From the NCBI GenBank assembly GCA_020073265.1, contig JAIQFN010000001.1:246419-310418 (forward strand): DNA of 64,000 nucleotides. Reading direction: 5' to 3'. The stretch's first letter is position 1, and each line of letters starts with the position of its first letter. Of the stretch, positions 50,817-60,080 are shown piece after piece. The position numbers were made by a program, and so were the translations under genes. The DNA comes from Terriglobia bacterium. GTDB taxonomy: Bacteria; Acidobacteriota; Terriglobia; Bryobacterales; Bryobacteraceae. The notes beneath the pieces were generated by a model, which saw nothing but the letters and a program-made list of their open reading frames with translations, did no database searches and was not told the DNA's origin.

Positions 50817-51250
50817 AGCGCTTCCACTTCCCGCTGGAGCGCGTCCGGCGCTGGCGTTCCGAGCAAGCCAGCCTGGAAGAGCTGAAGCTGGAGCAATTGC
50901 GCGCCGAGCTGTCCCGGCTGGGAGGCGCCAAGCGCCAGGTGGAAGCCGACGCAGCCCGCGCGGCCGAGCAGGTCCTCGCCCAGGCGTCCATGGACGCACT
51001 GGAGCTCATCAGTCTCGATTCCTACCGGTTGCACATGCGCCAGCGCGTCCGCGAAATCGAGCAGCTCGAACTGCAATGCGAAGCCGGGATCGTGGAGCAG
51101 CGCAAACGAGTGATCGAAGCGCGGCGGCAGACCGAGCTGCTCGACCGGCTTTATAACAAAGCCTGGGACCAATGGAGCGCCGCGGGCAACAAAGAGTACG
51201 AGGATCTGGCGGCGGAGATGTTTTTAGCGAGGTCCGTCCGGAACCGTTGA
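50813..51250 (+). CDS. fliJ: Flagellar export chaperone-like protein FliJ
   Basis: 145 residues, a two-helix coiled coil: FPLERVRRWRSEQASLEELKLEQLRAELSRLGGAKRQVEADAARA and RQRVREIEQLELQCEAGIVEQRKRVIEARRQTELLDRLYNKAW. Size, helical pattern and position after fliI are the main grounds; FliJ is poorly conserved. The gene is convergent with the peptidase gene, 9 bases apart. Confidence 0.82.
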   Translation: MKRFHFPLERVRRWRSEQASLEELKLEQLRAELSRLGGAKRQVEADAARAAEQVLAQASMDALELISLDSYRLHMRQRVREIEQLELQCEAGIVEQRKRVIEARRQTELLDRLYNKAWDQWSAAGNKEYEDLAAEMFLARSVRNR

Positions 51251-51259
51251 CCGTCCGGG

Positions 51260-53365
51260 CTAGCGCCCCGCGAGCGCGCGCGTGGCTTGCTCCAGATGCT
51301 GGTTGAGTTGCTCTAGCGCCTGCGCAACGCCTTTTGCTTCGGCGTTGGCTTCTTCCCAGCGCGCCCCCTCCGCAGCCTCTCGAATGCCGGGCAGCGTCTT
51401 CGCTCCGTAGCCGGTGTACATGCCGGGTGCGTAGATGCTATGCCGGTACCAATCCCGTCCCGGCAGACCCTTGGCCAGCATCAGCCCGCGCTCGGTCTCG
51501 AACAATTCCTGGTTGGCCTTGGCGAGCAGCGCCGTGTCGCGCTGGCTCACCGCGGTCTTCAGAGCCGCCTCGAAAGCCTTGGCGCCCGTCTCCGTTTTCT
51601 GGATCTCGGCCAGCACCGGCTCGAAATCCACCTTGGTCCCGGAGAGCTTCTTGATCTGGTCGACGTACCGCCGCACGGTGGCCGAAAATTCTCCGAACTC
51701 GAAGGGCAGCACCGGCGCATCCGCCAGGCGCAGCAGCGTGGTGGTGGTCACCTGCGAGAGCGCCGCGCCGTAAGCAAAGCCCGGGTCTCCGAACTCCTCG
51801 AACCAGCGCGGATCGTCGTAGATGGAATGGTAGACGCCGTTCAGATTCGGGCCGCCGAAGCCGAGATTCAAGCTGGCGACTCCCAGGTGATCGATGAAGA
51901 CGACGTAATCCGATCCGGCGCCCAACGGTCCGAGATGGAAGCCGGGCGGCAGCCGCTCCTCGGCCGGCGCGTCCCCACGATCGCGGCGCGTCTGGCTGAT
52001 CTCGAGCAGCGTTTTGCCGTTTTGCGGATCTTTCAGATCGCGCATCACTTCTTTCATGAAAATTTCGAGCGTGTGGGACCCCGACGCGCCCATGGCGCCC
52101 TTGGAGTTGGTATCGGAGTTGATATACACCACTGCCTTGCGATTCAATTCGTCGGCATGCTTCTCGGCCCATTCGGTGGACCCCAGCAGCCCGAACTCCT
52201 CGCCGTCCCAAAGCGTCAGCACGATAGTGCGCTTGGGCTGCCAGCCTTGCTTGCGCAGCTCCGCCAACGCCCGCGCGGTTTCAAGCAGCGAAGCGGCTCC
52301 GCTGATCGGATCGTGCGCGCCGTTCACCCAGCCATCATGATGATTGCCGTAGATCACCCACTGATCGGGATAAGTGCTGCCCGGAATGGTCGCGATCACG
52401 TCGTGCAGCGGCCGGGTGGAGTTGTCGAAACTCAGCGCGAAGTGCGCGGTAGCCGGTCCTGGACCGATGTGGTAAGTGAAACCCAGTGCGCCGCGCCAGG
52501 ACTCCGGCGCCACCGGGCCGCCCAGATGCTCCAGGAACGGCGTCGCGTCCGCGTAGGAGATGGGCATCACCGGAATGGTCATGAGGCTCTTGGCTTCGGA
52601 AATGGAAAGCCGCTTGGAACCGGGTTCGGAAGCCCAGCCGGGCGACAAAGGATCGCCGACGTACAGCGGCATGTCCATCACGCTGCCGCGCTGCACGCCG
52701 TCGGGCGGACGCAGAGCGCCTTTGGGATAGACGTCGCCCTGGAAATATCCGTCGTCGCGAGGGTCGGAGTAAATCAGGCAGCCGACCGCGCCGTGTTCCG
52801 CCGCGACTTTGGGCTTGGTTCCGCGCCAGCTCTTGCCGTAGCGCGCGATCACGATCTTGCCTTTGACGTCGATGCCCTGCTTGGCCAGGTATTCGTAGTC
52901 TTCCGGAACGCCGTAGTTCACGTAGATCACCGGCGCGGTAATGTCGCCGGCGCCGGAATAAGCGTTGTAGGTGGGCAGTTGCGTCGCATCGGAAGTATAG
53001 GGGTCTTGGGAAATCACGGGCTCCTTCAGCGCCGCGCGGAACCTCACCGGGCTGACCATTTCCAACGTGCGCGACGCCGGATAGGGAATCAGCGCTTCGT
53101 AATTCTCGATGTGCGCGTCCAGGCCGAACTCTTTGAATAATCCCAGCCCGTACTCGGCCACCGAGGCCGACGCCGCCGAGCCGGCATGATGCGGAACCTT
53201 GGCCATGCGCTCCAGATAGGTTTTCTGTCGAGCCGCCTGCGGAAGGGCGATGGCCTTTTGTTCGAGCGCGTGCTCGGCGGCCCACTCGCTTTCCGGAAAA
53301 CCGCGAATCGGTTCCTGGGCGGCCGCGAGCGCCGCCGACGCCAGCACAGCAAGAATAATTTTCAT
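51260..53365 (-). CDS. M28-family zinc peptidase (glutamate carboxypeptidase II-like)
   Basis: 701 residues with a signal peptide (KIILAVLASAALAAAQE). A PA domain at about 120-260 (VIYVNYGVPEDYEYLAKQGIDVKGKIVIARYGKSWRGTKP), the M28 catalytic domain at about 320-560, and a transferrin-receptor-like dimerisation domain at about 590-700. Zinc-binding residues are visible: YGNHHDGW, NGAHDPISGAAS, WDGEEFGLLGSTEWAE, VYINSDTNS, and YHSIYDD. The gene overlaps dsbD by four bases. Cleaves C-terminal residues of peptides, inferred from family. Confidence 0.9.
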   Translation of the reverse strand: MKIILAVLASAALAAAQEPIRGFPESEWAAEHALEQKAIALPQAARQKTYLERMAKVPHHAGSAASASVAEYGLGLFKEFGLDAHIENYEALIPYPASRTLEMVSPVRFRAALKEPVISQDPYTSDATQLPTYNAYSGAGDITAPVIYVNYGVPEDYEYLAKQGIDVKGKIVIARYGKSWRGTKPKVAAEHGAVGCLIYSDPRDDGYFQGDVYPKGALRPPDGVQRGSVMDMPLYVGDPLSPGWASEPGSKRLSISEAKSLMTIPVMPISYADATPFLEHLGGPVAPESWRGALGFTYHIGPGPATAHFALSFDNSTRPLHDVIATIPGSTYPDQWVIYGNHHDGWVNGAHDPISGAASLLETARALAELRKQGWQPKRTIVLTLWDGEEFGLLGSTEWAEKHADELNRKAVVYINSDTNSKGAMGASGSHTLEIFMKEVMRDLKDPQNGKTLLEISQTRRDRGDAPAEERLPPGFHLGPLGAGSDYVVFIDHLGVASLNLGFGGPNLNGVYHSIYDDPRWFEEFGDPGFAYGAALSQVTTTTLLRLADAPVLPFEFGEFSATVRRYVDQIKKLSGTKVDFEPVLAEIQKTETGAKAFEAALKTAVSQRDTALLAKANQELFETERGLMLAKGLPGRDWYRHSIYAPGMYTGYGAKTLPGIREAAEGARWEEANAEAKGVAQALEQLNQHLEQATRALAGR

Positions 53366-55281
53366 GTGTTTTTGGATGCGAGCTTGGTGTTGCTTCCGGA
53401 CTTCAGGAAATTGACAAACTCGACGGCATTTCTGGTGAGGCCGGGGAAGGTGGCGATCACGTGCTCGTCAGGATCGAGGATCGCATAGTACGGAATGGCG
53501 ACGGTGCCGAAACGCTTTTCTTCCAGTTGCTGATTCTCTTCGGAAGCCTGATCGGTTCCGTCGGTGTAAAGATCCACCAGCACGAAGTCCTTCAACAGGG
53601 GCGCGATATCCGGCCGCGGAAACATGTTGGCCTTCATCCAGTGGCAGTTGGTGCAAGCGTAGCCGGTGAAGTTGATGAACACCAGCTTGTTTTCGGCGCG
53701 CGCCTTGGCGAGAGCTTCACGATACTGGTTCTTCATCCAGACCGGCGCGGCGGCTTCCCCTCCCGAGGCTAACAGCGAGCCGCTCTTGGCCTGAACCGGA
53801 ATAAACGCCTCGATGTTGCCGAGCGAGCTGCCGAACAGACCCGGCAGCAGGCTGATGGAGAAGATCAGAAACAGCGCCGCGGTGAGCATTCGTCCCACGC
53901 CCAGGCCGTCCTCCGGCTTGATTCCTTCCAGGCGCAGAAAACCCAGCAGGTAGAGACCCGGCAGCGCAAACAGAACCACCCAGGACGCCAGGAACATTTC
54001 GCGCGAGATGAGGTTGGTTTGCAGCACCTGGTCGGCCGAACTCAGGTACTTGATCGAAATCGCCAGCACCACGAAACCCAGCACCACCTTCACGCGCATC
54101 AGCCAGCCGCCGCTCTTCGGCAGCTTTTGCAGATAGGACGGGAACAGGGCCAGGACGAAAAACGGAAGCGCCAGGCCGGTGGCGAAGGCCGCCATGCCGA
54201 TCACCGGCTGCAGGCCGCTGGTTTGCACAGAAGCCACCAGCAGCGGTCCGACGATCGGTCCGATGCAGGCGAACGAGGTGAGCGTGAAGGTCAGGCCCAT
54301 CAGCAGCGTGCCTAAGTAGCCGCCTTGCTCGGACGCTTGGTTCAGCCTGGTAAGCAGCCCCGATGGCAGCGTCAATTCGAACGCTCCCAGCAGGCTCAGG
54401 CCGAACACGATGAAGACCAGAGCGATGAAGCTGTTCACCCACGGGCTGTTTCCGAGCTGCACCACGCCGAATGGGCCGGCGATGGCCTTGGTCAGCGCGC
54501 CGAGTCCGGTGAACAGCACGATGATTCCCAGGCAGAACAGAATAGCCTGCAGGATTCCGTCGCGACGGTTGCCCGACTGCCGGTTTATGAAATACGAAAC
54601 CGTGAACGGGATCATCGGGAACACGCAGGGCGTGAAGATGGCGGCCAGTCCGGCGCCGAAAGCCGTCAGCAGGAACAAGCCGAAGCTGGAGGATTGCGGC
54701 GCGGTGGCCGGAGCGGGTGCAGTGCCCGGAGCCGCCGCGGTGCTGGTCGCCGAGCTTGCCTCCGCTGCCGGATGGAACTCCGTATACCCGGGAGGAATCG
54801 CGATCGTCTCCACCTTGGCCGACGGATCGATATTGATGGTCGCGCTGGCCGGCTTGCGCTTCGGCGGCAGGCAGGAGGTGTCATTGCAGCACTGATAGCG
54901 CGCGCTGGCGGTCAGATCGAGCGGACCGGCGGGCGCGTCTTTCTTCAGTTCGATATCCAGCAGTATGGTGACGTCGTCGGCAAACGTCTCGGTGTTCACG
55001 CCGAACGAGGGATCCAGTTTGACCACCGGCTTGGGCTGGTAGATCCTGACTCCCGCCACCGCCGGATTTTCCAGAACAACCGTGGTCGCGATAGGCGGCT
55101 TGGGAGTGGTCAACGAATACAGGTGCCAGCCAGCGTCGATCTTGGCCGAAAGCCGGCCCAGCACGTGCGATCCGGGCGGCGCGGATTTCGCGTTCAAAGT
55201 CAGGGTCCACTGGACCGGGTCCGGCGCCTTCCCGAACAGCGGAGCGAGCGCGAGAATGAATACCGCCAGCCGCCGCATCAT
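53362..55281 (-). CDS. DsbD-like thiol:disulfide interchange protein
   Basis: 639 residues from the ATG at 55281; an upstream open frame is the shadow of plsX. Signal peptide (RRLAVFILALAPLFG), then the DsbD-alpha domain (50-190) with the CCNDTSCLPPK Cys pair. The TM part (about 250-480) has eight helices with FTPCVFPMIPFTVSYF and FACIGPIVGPLL, each with a redox Cys. The C-terminal domain is thioredoxin-like (about 530-639): FTGYACTNCHWMKANMF with the CTNC active site. It carries electrons from the cytoplasm to periplasmic thiols. Start one base after plsX ends. Confidence 0.9.
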   Translation of the reverse strand: MMRRLAVFILALAPLFGKAPDPVQWTLTLNAKSAPPGSHVLGRLSAKIDAGWHLYSLTTPKPPIATTVVLENPAVAGVRIYQPKPVVKLDPSFGVNTETFADDVTILLDIELKKDAPAGPLDLTASARYQCCNDTSCLPPKRKPASATINIDPSAKVETIAIPPGYTEFHPAAEASSATSTAAAPGTAPAPATAPQSSSFGLFLLTAFGAGLAAIFTPCVFPMIPFTVSYFINRQSGNRRDGILQAILFCLGIIVLFTGLGALTKAIAGPFGVVQLGNSPWVNSFIALVFIVFGLSLLGAFELTLPSGLLTRLNQASEQGGYLGTLLMGLTFTLTSFACIGPIVGPLLVASVQTSGLQPVIGMAAFATGLALPFFVLALFPSYLQKLPKSGGWLMRVKVVLGFVVLAISIKYLSSADQVLQTNLISREMFLASWVVLFALPGLYLLGFLRLEGIKPEDGLGVGRMLTAALFLIFSISLLPGLFGSSLGNIEAFIPVQAKSGSLLASGGEAAAPVWMKNQYREALAKARAENKLVFINFTGYACTNCHWMKANMFPRPDIAPLLKDFVLVDLYTDGTDQASEENQQLEEKRFGTVAIPYYAILDPDEHVIATFPGLTRNAVEFVNFLKSGSNTKLASKNT

Positions 55282-55282
55282 C

Positions 55283-56317
55283 TCAATCCGCCTTCGCCGC
55301 CACGGACGCATTGGAAAGCTGGCTGCCGCCCAGCTCGGCCTCGATGCGCTCGTTGGCGCGCCCGCCGGCAAACTCCTTGGCCACGCGGATCGCGTTCTTG
55401 ATGGCGTTGGCGTTGGAGCGGCCGTGCGCAATGATGCAGACGCCTTTGACGCCCAGCAGCGGCGCTCCGCCGTATTCGGAGTAGTCCACGCGCTTCTTGA
55501 AGTCCTGGAAAGCGGTACGTGCCAGCACATAACCGATCTTGCGCGTGATGGTCTCTTCCAGCGATTCGCGTAACATCTTGGAGATCATGTCCACCAGTCC
55601 CTCGCTCACCTTTAGCGCAACGTTGCCGATAAAGCCGTCACATACTATGACGTCAATGTCGCCGGTATAGATGTCGCGCCCTTCCACATTTCCGATGAAA
55701 CAGATGGGCAGCGACTTGAGCAGCGGAGTGGCGGAGCGGGTGAGTTCGTTGCCTTTGTGCTCCTCTTCCCCGATGGAGAGCAGCCCGACGCGGGGCCGTT
55801 CGGTGCGAAAGATCACGCGCGAATAAATCTCGCCCATCACCGCGAACTGGGCCAGCATGCGCGCCGAGCAGTCCACGTTGGCGCCCACGTCCACCACCAC
55901 CACCGGAGTGCCCTTGAGCGTGGGAAAAGCCGAGGCCAGAGCGGGCCGGTCCACGCCGGGAATCATGCCTTGCACCATCTTGGCGGTCGCCATCACGGCG
56001 CCGGTGTTGCCGGCCGACACAAAACCGTGCGCGATCCCGTCGCGAACCAGCCGGGACGCAACCCGGATGGAGCTGTCGCGCTTGGTGCGCACAGCCTTGG
56101 CCGCGCTGTCCTCCATGGTGACCACTTCGCTGGCATGCTGGATCTCGATCGGCAGATCGCGAACTCCCTCGTGCTGCGCCAGTTCCTTGTGGATGATGTC
56201 CTGTTTGCCGACCAGGATCACCCGGACGTCGAGCGAACGGACGGCGCGGATCGCCCCATCCACCTCGGACTTAGGAGCGTGGTCGCCCCCCATGGCGTCA
56301 ACGGCGATGGTCAGCAT
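55283..56317 (-). CDS. plsX: Phosphate acyltransferase PlsX
   Basis: 344 residues. Typical signs: [123 protein letters not shown]. PlsX makes acyl-phosphate from acyl-ACP for membrane lipid synthesis. Usual rpmF-plsX neighbour order. A 30-base gap separates it from rpmF. Confidence 0.96.
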   Translation of the reverse strand: MLTIAVDAMGGDHAPKSEVDGAIRAVRSLDVRVILVGKQDIIHKELAQHEGVRDLPIEIQHASEVVTMEDSAAKAVRTKRDSSIRVASRLVRDGIAHGFVSAGNTGAVMATAKMVQGMIPGVDRPALASAFPTLKGTPVVVVDVGANVDCSARMLAQFAVMGEIYSRVIFRTERPRVGLLSIGEEEHKGNELTRSATPLLKSLPICFIGNVEGRDIYTGDIDVIVCDGFIGNVALKVSEGLVDMISKMLRESLEETITRKIGYVLARTAFQDFKKRVDYSEYGGAPLLGVKGVCIIAHGRSNANAIKNAIRVAKEFAGGRANERIEAELGGSQLSNASVAAKAD

Positions 56318-56347
56318 GCAATGTGACTATATCAGTTCCGGTTAGTG

Positions 56348-56530
56348 CTACTCTTCGGCCACTTCGATCACTTCGCGTCCCTTATAGCGGCCACAGTGCG
56401 AGCACGCGCGATGCGGCAATTTCGGCTCGTGACAATTGGGACACTCGGCCATACCCGGCGCGCGTAGCGAATCGTGCGCGCGGCGGTTGGAGGTACGCCG
56501 CTTGGAGTGTCGTCTTTTTGGATTGGGCAT
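56348..56530 (-). CDS. rpmF: Large-subunit ribosomal protein L32
   Basis: 60 residues. MPNPKRRHSKRRTSNRRAHD opening, then AECPNCHEPKLPHRACSHCGRYKGREV with a four-Cys zinc ribbon. Between plsX and the DUF177 gene, as usual. Confidence 0.97.
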   Translation of the reverse strand: MPNPKRRHSKRRTSNRRAHDSLRAPGMAECPNCHEPKLPHRACSHCGRYKGREVIEVAEE

Positions 56531-57067
56531 CTATAGTCCTTTAACTTGAAGTTTTTTCAGCGCCGCCCAGCGATCGTCCGCGGGCTTAAGTTCGCATCCG
56601 CACTGAGCGAGGTTACGATTCTGCCCGCACACCGGACAGATACCGTGGCAATCCGGGCGGCAAGTCCGCTGCATCGGCATGGCGAGCACGACAAACTCCC
56701 GCAAAACATCCTTCAACTCAATCCCGTCGCCTTCGTAAAACGCGATCTCAGTCTCGCCGGCATCGATTTCGACTTCCTCTTCTTCGCCGCGAACCTGGCT
56801 GGCCGGACGATAGAACAGGTCGAAGTCCGAATCCACCGGGAATTCCGCCGGCTCCAGGCAACGGTCGCAATCGGCCCGCATTCTGACATTCAGGCGCCCC
56901 CGGATCCGGATCTCTCCCAGCGTATTCGCCAGCAGTTCGGCCGAACCACTTGCTTCGAGCGCGGTCGCCTGCGAGAGTCCGACGTCGGAAAAGTCGATCT
57001 CTCCGGGCGGGAAGGCCGTCTCAAAGACGACTTTCTTGATTTCCAGCTCCTTGACGTTAAAGAACAC
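56531..57067 (-). CDS. DUF177 family protein (YceD-like)
   Basis: 178 residues from the GTG at 57067, preceded by a GAGGTG ribosome site. YceD homologue: FNVKELEIKKVVFETAFPPGEIDF, the ADCDRCLEPAEFPVDSDFDLFYRP core (paired Cys), and DVLREFVVLAMPMQRTCRPDCHGICPVCGQNRNLAQCGC zinc-binding tail. The yceD-rpmF-plsX order is preserved widely. Thought to act in rRNA processing in some organisms. Confidence 0.93.
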   Translation of the reverse strand: MFFNVKELEIKKVVFETAFPPGEIDFSDVGLSQATALEASGSAELLANTLGEIRIRGRLNVRMRADCDRCLEPAEFPVDSDFDLFYRPASQVRGEEEEVEIDAGETEIAFYEGDGIELKDVLREFVVLAMPMQRTCRPDCHGICPVCGQNRNLAQCGCELKPADDRWAALKKLQVKGL

Positions 57068-57134
57068 ACCACACCTCGCCACAGGGAGCGACGCTAAGCC
57101 ATTAGTATAGCAGTGCTTGGAAGCGTTTGTCGCG

Positions 57135-57719
57135 CTACAACCGGACACGCGTTACCTCCAGCCCCTTACCGACGGCGAGCGTAATCGATTCCACACCTGG
57201 AAGGCTGCGCACGTGCTCCACATAATCCTTCAAGTCGTGCGAAATGATATTGTCGGCGACGACAATCGCGCCCGTGCGCATACGAAGGAGGTCGAAAAAG
57301 CGAACATAGTCGCCCTTCTCGCAGTCAATCAGCGCGAAGTCCAGATCCGCCTGCCGGGGAAGCACCGCCGCGGTATCCTCCAAAACAAAATCGACGAACG
57401 TGTGCAGACCGAGCCGGGCAAGAGTTTCCCGCGCTTGCGCCTGGCGCGGCGGTTCGATTTCGATCGAGACCAGCCTGCCTCCGGTATGCCGCGCCGCAGC
57501 CGCTAACGCGATGGTAGAGATCCCGCTCGATCCGCCAATCTCGAGAATCCGCCTGGCTCCGACGCCGGCCGCCAGTGCGCAGATGAATTCAGCGCTGGGC
57601 GGTTCGAGATTCCGATGGCGCTCGGCTTGTGGAAGCCCGCGCGCATCCTGATCGAGCTTGCGCTCCCAGAGCCGGGCGATCTCAGAACGTTCCGCGTTCC
57701 CTAGCATTTCGTCAGCCAT
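57135..57719 (-). CDS. O-methyltransferase family protein
   Basis: 194 residues from the ATG at 57719; another ATG at 57794 would add 25. SAM-binding RRILEIGGSSGISTIALAAAAR and the LDFALIDCEKGDYVRFFDLLRMRTGAIVVADNII stretch fit the catechol/caffeoyl O-methyltransferase-like class. The usual metal-binding DHW is ADNI here. Targets a small molecule, unknown. The gene ends 67 bases before the DUF177 start on the same strand, so co-transcription is possible. Confidence 0.8.
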   Translation of the reverse strand: MADEMLGNAERSEIARLWERKLDQDARGLPQAERHRNLEPPSAEFICALAAGVGARRILEIGGSSGISTIALAAAARHTGGRLVSIEIEPPRQAQARETLARLGLHTFVDFVLEDTAAVLPRQADLDFALIDCEKGDYVRFFDLLRMRTGAIVVADNIISHDLKDYVEHVRSLPGVESITLAVGKGLEVTRVRL

Positions 57720-57864
57720 TTTATCGAAGATGGTCGTCTGGTGCGCCGCGCAAAGCACCGTGAGCCGCGCGTATCTTATACATAAAGAGGGCATTCTACA
57801 CGTTCTGTAAATTCGTTGAATTGGCGGGATCGCCGGCCTAAGCCCGGTGATATCATGGCTACAG

Positions 57865-59475
57865 ATGTCCATGCTCTCCCCCAGGCTGCAACTGAGAGTC
57901 TCGCAGAAGCAGATCCTGACACCCGGGCTGGTCCAGATGGTCACGGTCCTCCAGTTGAATCGGCTGGAGTTAAAGGACATGATCACTCAGGAGATCGCCC
58001 AGAATCCGGTGCTGGAGGAAGCCGCCGACGGCGTGGAGGAGCTGACGCCCGAGGAAGTCCAGGCAATTCTGGAAGCCGAGCGTACTTCGGAGCCGTCCGA
58101 CCAACCGATCCTGGAGACGGTGAACGGAGCCGCTGCTCCCGAGGTTGAAACCGCCCAGGAATCCGGAGACATGGCCGAGCCAGTGGCCGCCTTCGATATG
58201 GATGGCGCAGCGCCGGTGTCGGCGGAAGCAACCGCGGCCGCGCCTGCCGCAGAGGGCGAGGCGGCCGACCAGAAAACCGAGAAGGACCCGTTCGATGAAA
58301 TCGATTTCGGAACCTTTTTCGACGAATATCTCGATCCCGGCTACAAGAGCCCCGCTTCGGAATCGGTAGAAAAGCCCTCCTTTGAAACCTTCCTCTCGTC
58401 GCCGGTCACGCTGGCCGACCATCTGCATTCGCAACTGAGCGTGCTGGTGATGTCGGAAGAAGTTCGCGATGCCGCCGACAACATCATCGGGAACATCGAC
58501 GAAAACGGATACCTCACGGCCACGCTCGAAGAGATCGCCGATTCCGGGCAGCACACGCTCGAGGAGGTGAAGGAGGGGCTGCGCATCGTGCAGTCGCTCG
58601 ATCCGGCGGGCGTGGGCGCAAAGGATGTGCGCGAATGCCTGCTGCTACAGATCGAAAGCCGCAACGGGCGCGGCGGAGTGGCCTGGCAGATCGTGTCCGA
58701 CCATCTGAAGCTGGTGGAGACGCGCCAGCTCAAGGAAATCGCCAAGCTGCTGGGACGCCCGCTGGAGCACGTCCAGATCGCCATGGACGTCATCCGCCAT
58801 CTGGATCCTTACCCGGGCTTGCGTTACTCGGGACCCGGCGCCCGGCAGGTGGAGCCGGATGTCTACATTTTCAAGGAAGGCGACGAGTTCATCATCCAGT
58901 TGAATGACGACGATCTGCCGCAGCTCCGCCTGAACGCGCAGTACCGCAAAATGCTGGACCGCGATCAGGAGCCCAGCAAGGAAATTCGGAATTACGTGAA
59001 GGATCGCTACGCGGCCGCCATCCAACTGATCAAGAACATCGAGCAGCGCAAGCAGACCATTCTCAAAGTTTGCCAGTCCATCGTGCGCCGCCAGTTGGAA
59101 TTCCTGGAGCACGGCATCGATCAGCTCAAGCCGATGATGATCAAGGAAGTGGCTGAAGAAATCGGCGTGCATCCATCCACGGTGAGCCGGGCGGTGGCCA
59201 GCAAGTACGCCGATACGCCGCAGGGCGTGTTCGAGCTGCGCTACTTCTTCTCCGAAGCGGTGCAGGGCGCGGCCGGCAGCGCGACGCCGCTGCTGATATT
59301 GAAGCGGCGAGTCAAGAAGATGATCGAGGAAGAAGATTCCCAGCACCCGCTCACCGACGAGCAGATCACGGCGCGGCTGAAGGAGGAGGGTATCGATGTC
59401 ACTCGCAGAACGGTTGCCAAGTACCGGGAAGACATGAAAATCCCATCCACTCACCAGCGGCGGGTTCGGAACTGA
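57865..59475 (+). CDS. rpoN: RNA polymerase sigma-54 factor RpoN
   Basis: 536 residues from the ATG at 57865 (an upstream one is at 57847). Region I (LQLRVSQKQILTPGLVQMVTVLQLNRLELKDMITQEIAQNP), an acidic Ala/Glu linker, the core-binding domain, an HTH (IKEVAEEIGVHPSTVSRAVASKY), and the RpoN box TRRTVAKYRE near the end. It needs enhancer-binding activators. The flagellar genes above may be under its control, but no clean sigma-54 promoter was seen. hpf and rapZ follow. Confidence 0.96.
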   Translation: MSMLSPRLQLRVSQKQILTPGLVQMVTVLQLNRLELKDMITQEIAQNPVLEEAADGVEELTPEEVQAILEAERTSEPSDQPILETVNGAAAPEVETAQESGDMAEPVAAFDMDGAAPVSAEATAAAPAAEGEAADQKTEKDPFDEIDFGTFFDEYLDPGYKSPASESVEKPSFETFLSSPVTLADHLHSQLSVLVMSEEVRDAADNIIGNIDENGYLTATLEEIADSGQHTLEEVKEGLRIVQSLDPAGVGAKDVRECLLLQIESRNGRGGVAWQIVSDHLKLVETRQLKEIAKLLGRPLEHVQIAMDVIRHLDPYPGLRYSGPGARQVEPDVYIFKEGDEFIIQLNDDDLPQLRLNAQYRKMLDRDQEPSKEIRNYVKDRYAAAIQLIKNIEQRKQTILKVCQSIVRRQLEFLEHGIDQLKPMMIKEVAEEIGVHPSTVSRAVASKYADTPQGVFELRYFFSEAVQGAAGSATPLLILKRRVKKMIEEEDSQHPLTDEQITARLKEEGIDVTRRTVAKYREDMKIPSTHQRRVRN

Positions 59476-59507
59476 ACGAACTGCTCGCTTCAGAGAGGCA
59501 CATCTCC

Positions 59508-60080
59508 ATGAAAATCAGCTATACAGGCAGGCACGAAGCATTTCCTCCCAAACAGCAGGCCAAGTTCGAGGCCAAGCTGCAGAAGCTCTCGAAGATGATC
59601 GATCGGAGGGGCGAGAAAGAAGCGCACGTCATTCTGACGCAGCAGCGGTTCTTGCTCAAGGTGGAAATCACCATTCGCGCCTGGGATCACGACATGGTGG
59701 GCGTGGGTTCCGGCAGAGATCTGGTGACGGCGGCCAACGATGCGCTCGAGAAGCTCGAAAAGCAGGTTCTCAAGCTCCGCAACAAGTGGCGGGACACCAC
59801 GCGCAAGAAAGATAAGGAAGCCGAAGCGGGGGCGTCCGTCGCGCCCAGTGCAAAAGTCCGGCGGGTGGCGGCTCCGGCTCGGGCTGCCGTCAGCCGCGGT
59901 CCGAAGAAGATTTTCCGGGTGAACCACTCCGACGGCAGCAACAAGCCCATGACGCTCGAAGAAGCCATGCTCGAGATGGAAGCGTCGGTGGACTACATGG
60001 TCTATCGCGACGCCCAAACCGATCGCGTCCACGTCCTGATGCGCCGTCCTGACGGCCATTTCGATCTGATCGAAAGCTAG
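59508..60080 (+). CDS. hpf: Ribosome hibernation promoting factor, long form
   Basis: 190 residues. N-terminal ribosome-binding domain MKISYTGRHEAFPPKQQAKFEAKLQKLSKMID plus FLLKVEITIRAWDHDMVGVGSGRDLVTAANDALEKLEKQV, and a C-terminal dimerisation domain (FRVNHSDGSNKPMTLEEAMLEMEASVDYMVYRDAQTDRVHVLMRRPDGHFDLIE). The long form can make 100S ribosome dimers alone. The stop overlaps the GTG start of rapZ by one base. Confidence 0.95.
   Translation: MKISYTGRHEAFPPKQQAKFEAKLQKLSKMIDRRGEKEAHVILTQQRFLLKVEITIRAWDHDMVGVGSGRDLVTAANDALEKLEKQVLKLRNKWRDTTRKKDKEAEAGASVAPSAKVRRVAAPARAAVSRGPKKIFRVNHSDGSNKPMTLEEAMLEMEASVDYMVYRDAQTDRVHVLMRRPDGHFDLIES

Noticed and set aside
51440..53140. Plus-strand frame opposite the M28 peptidase
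   Set aside because: Shadow with no domain; the zinc-site motifs lie on the minus strand.
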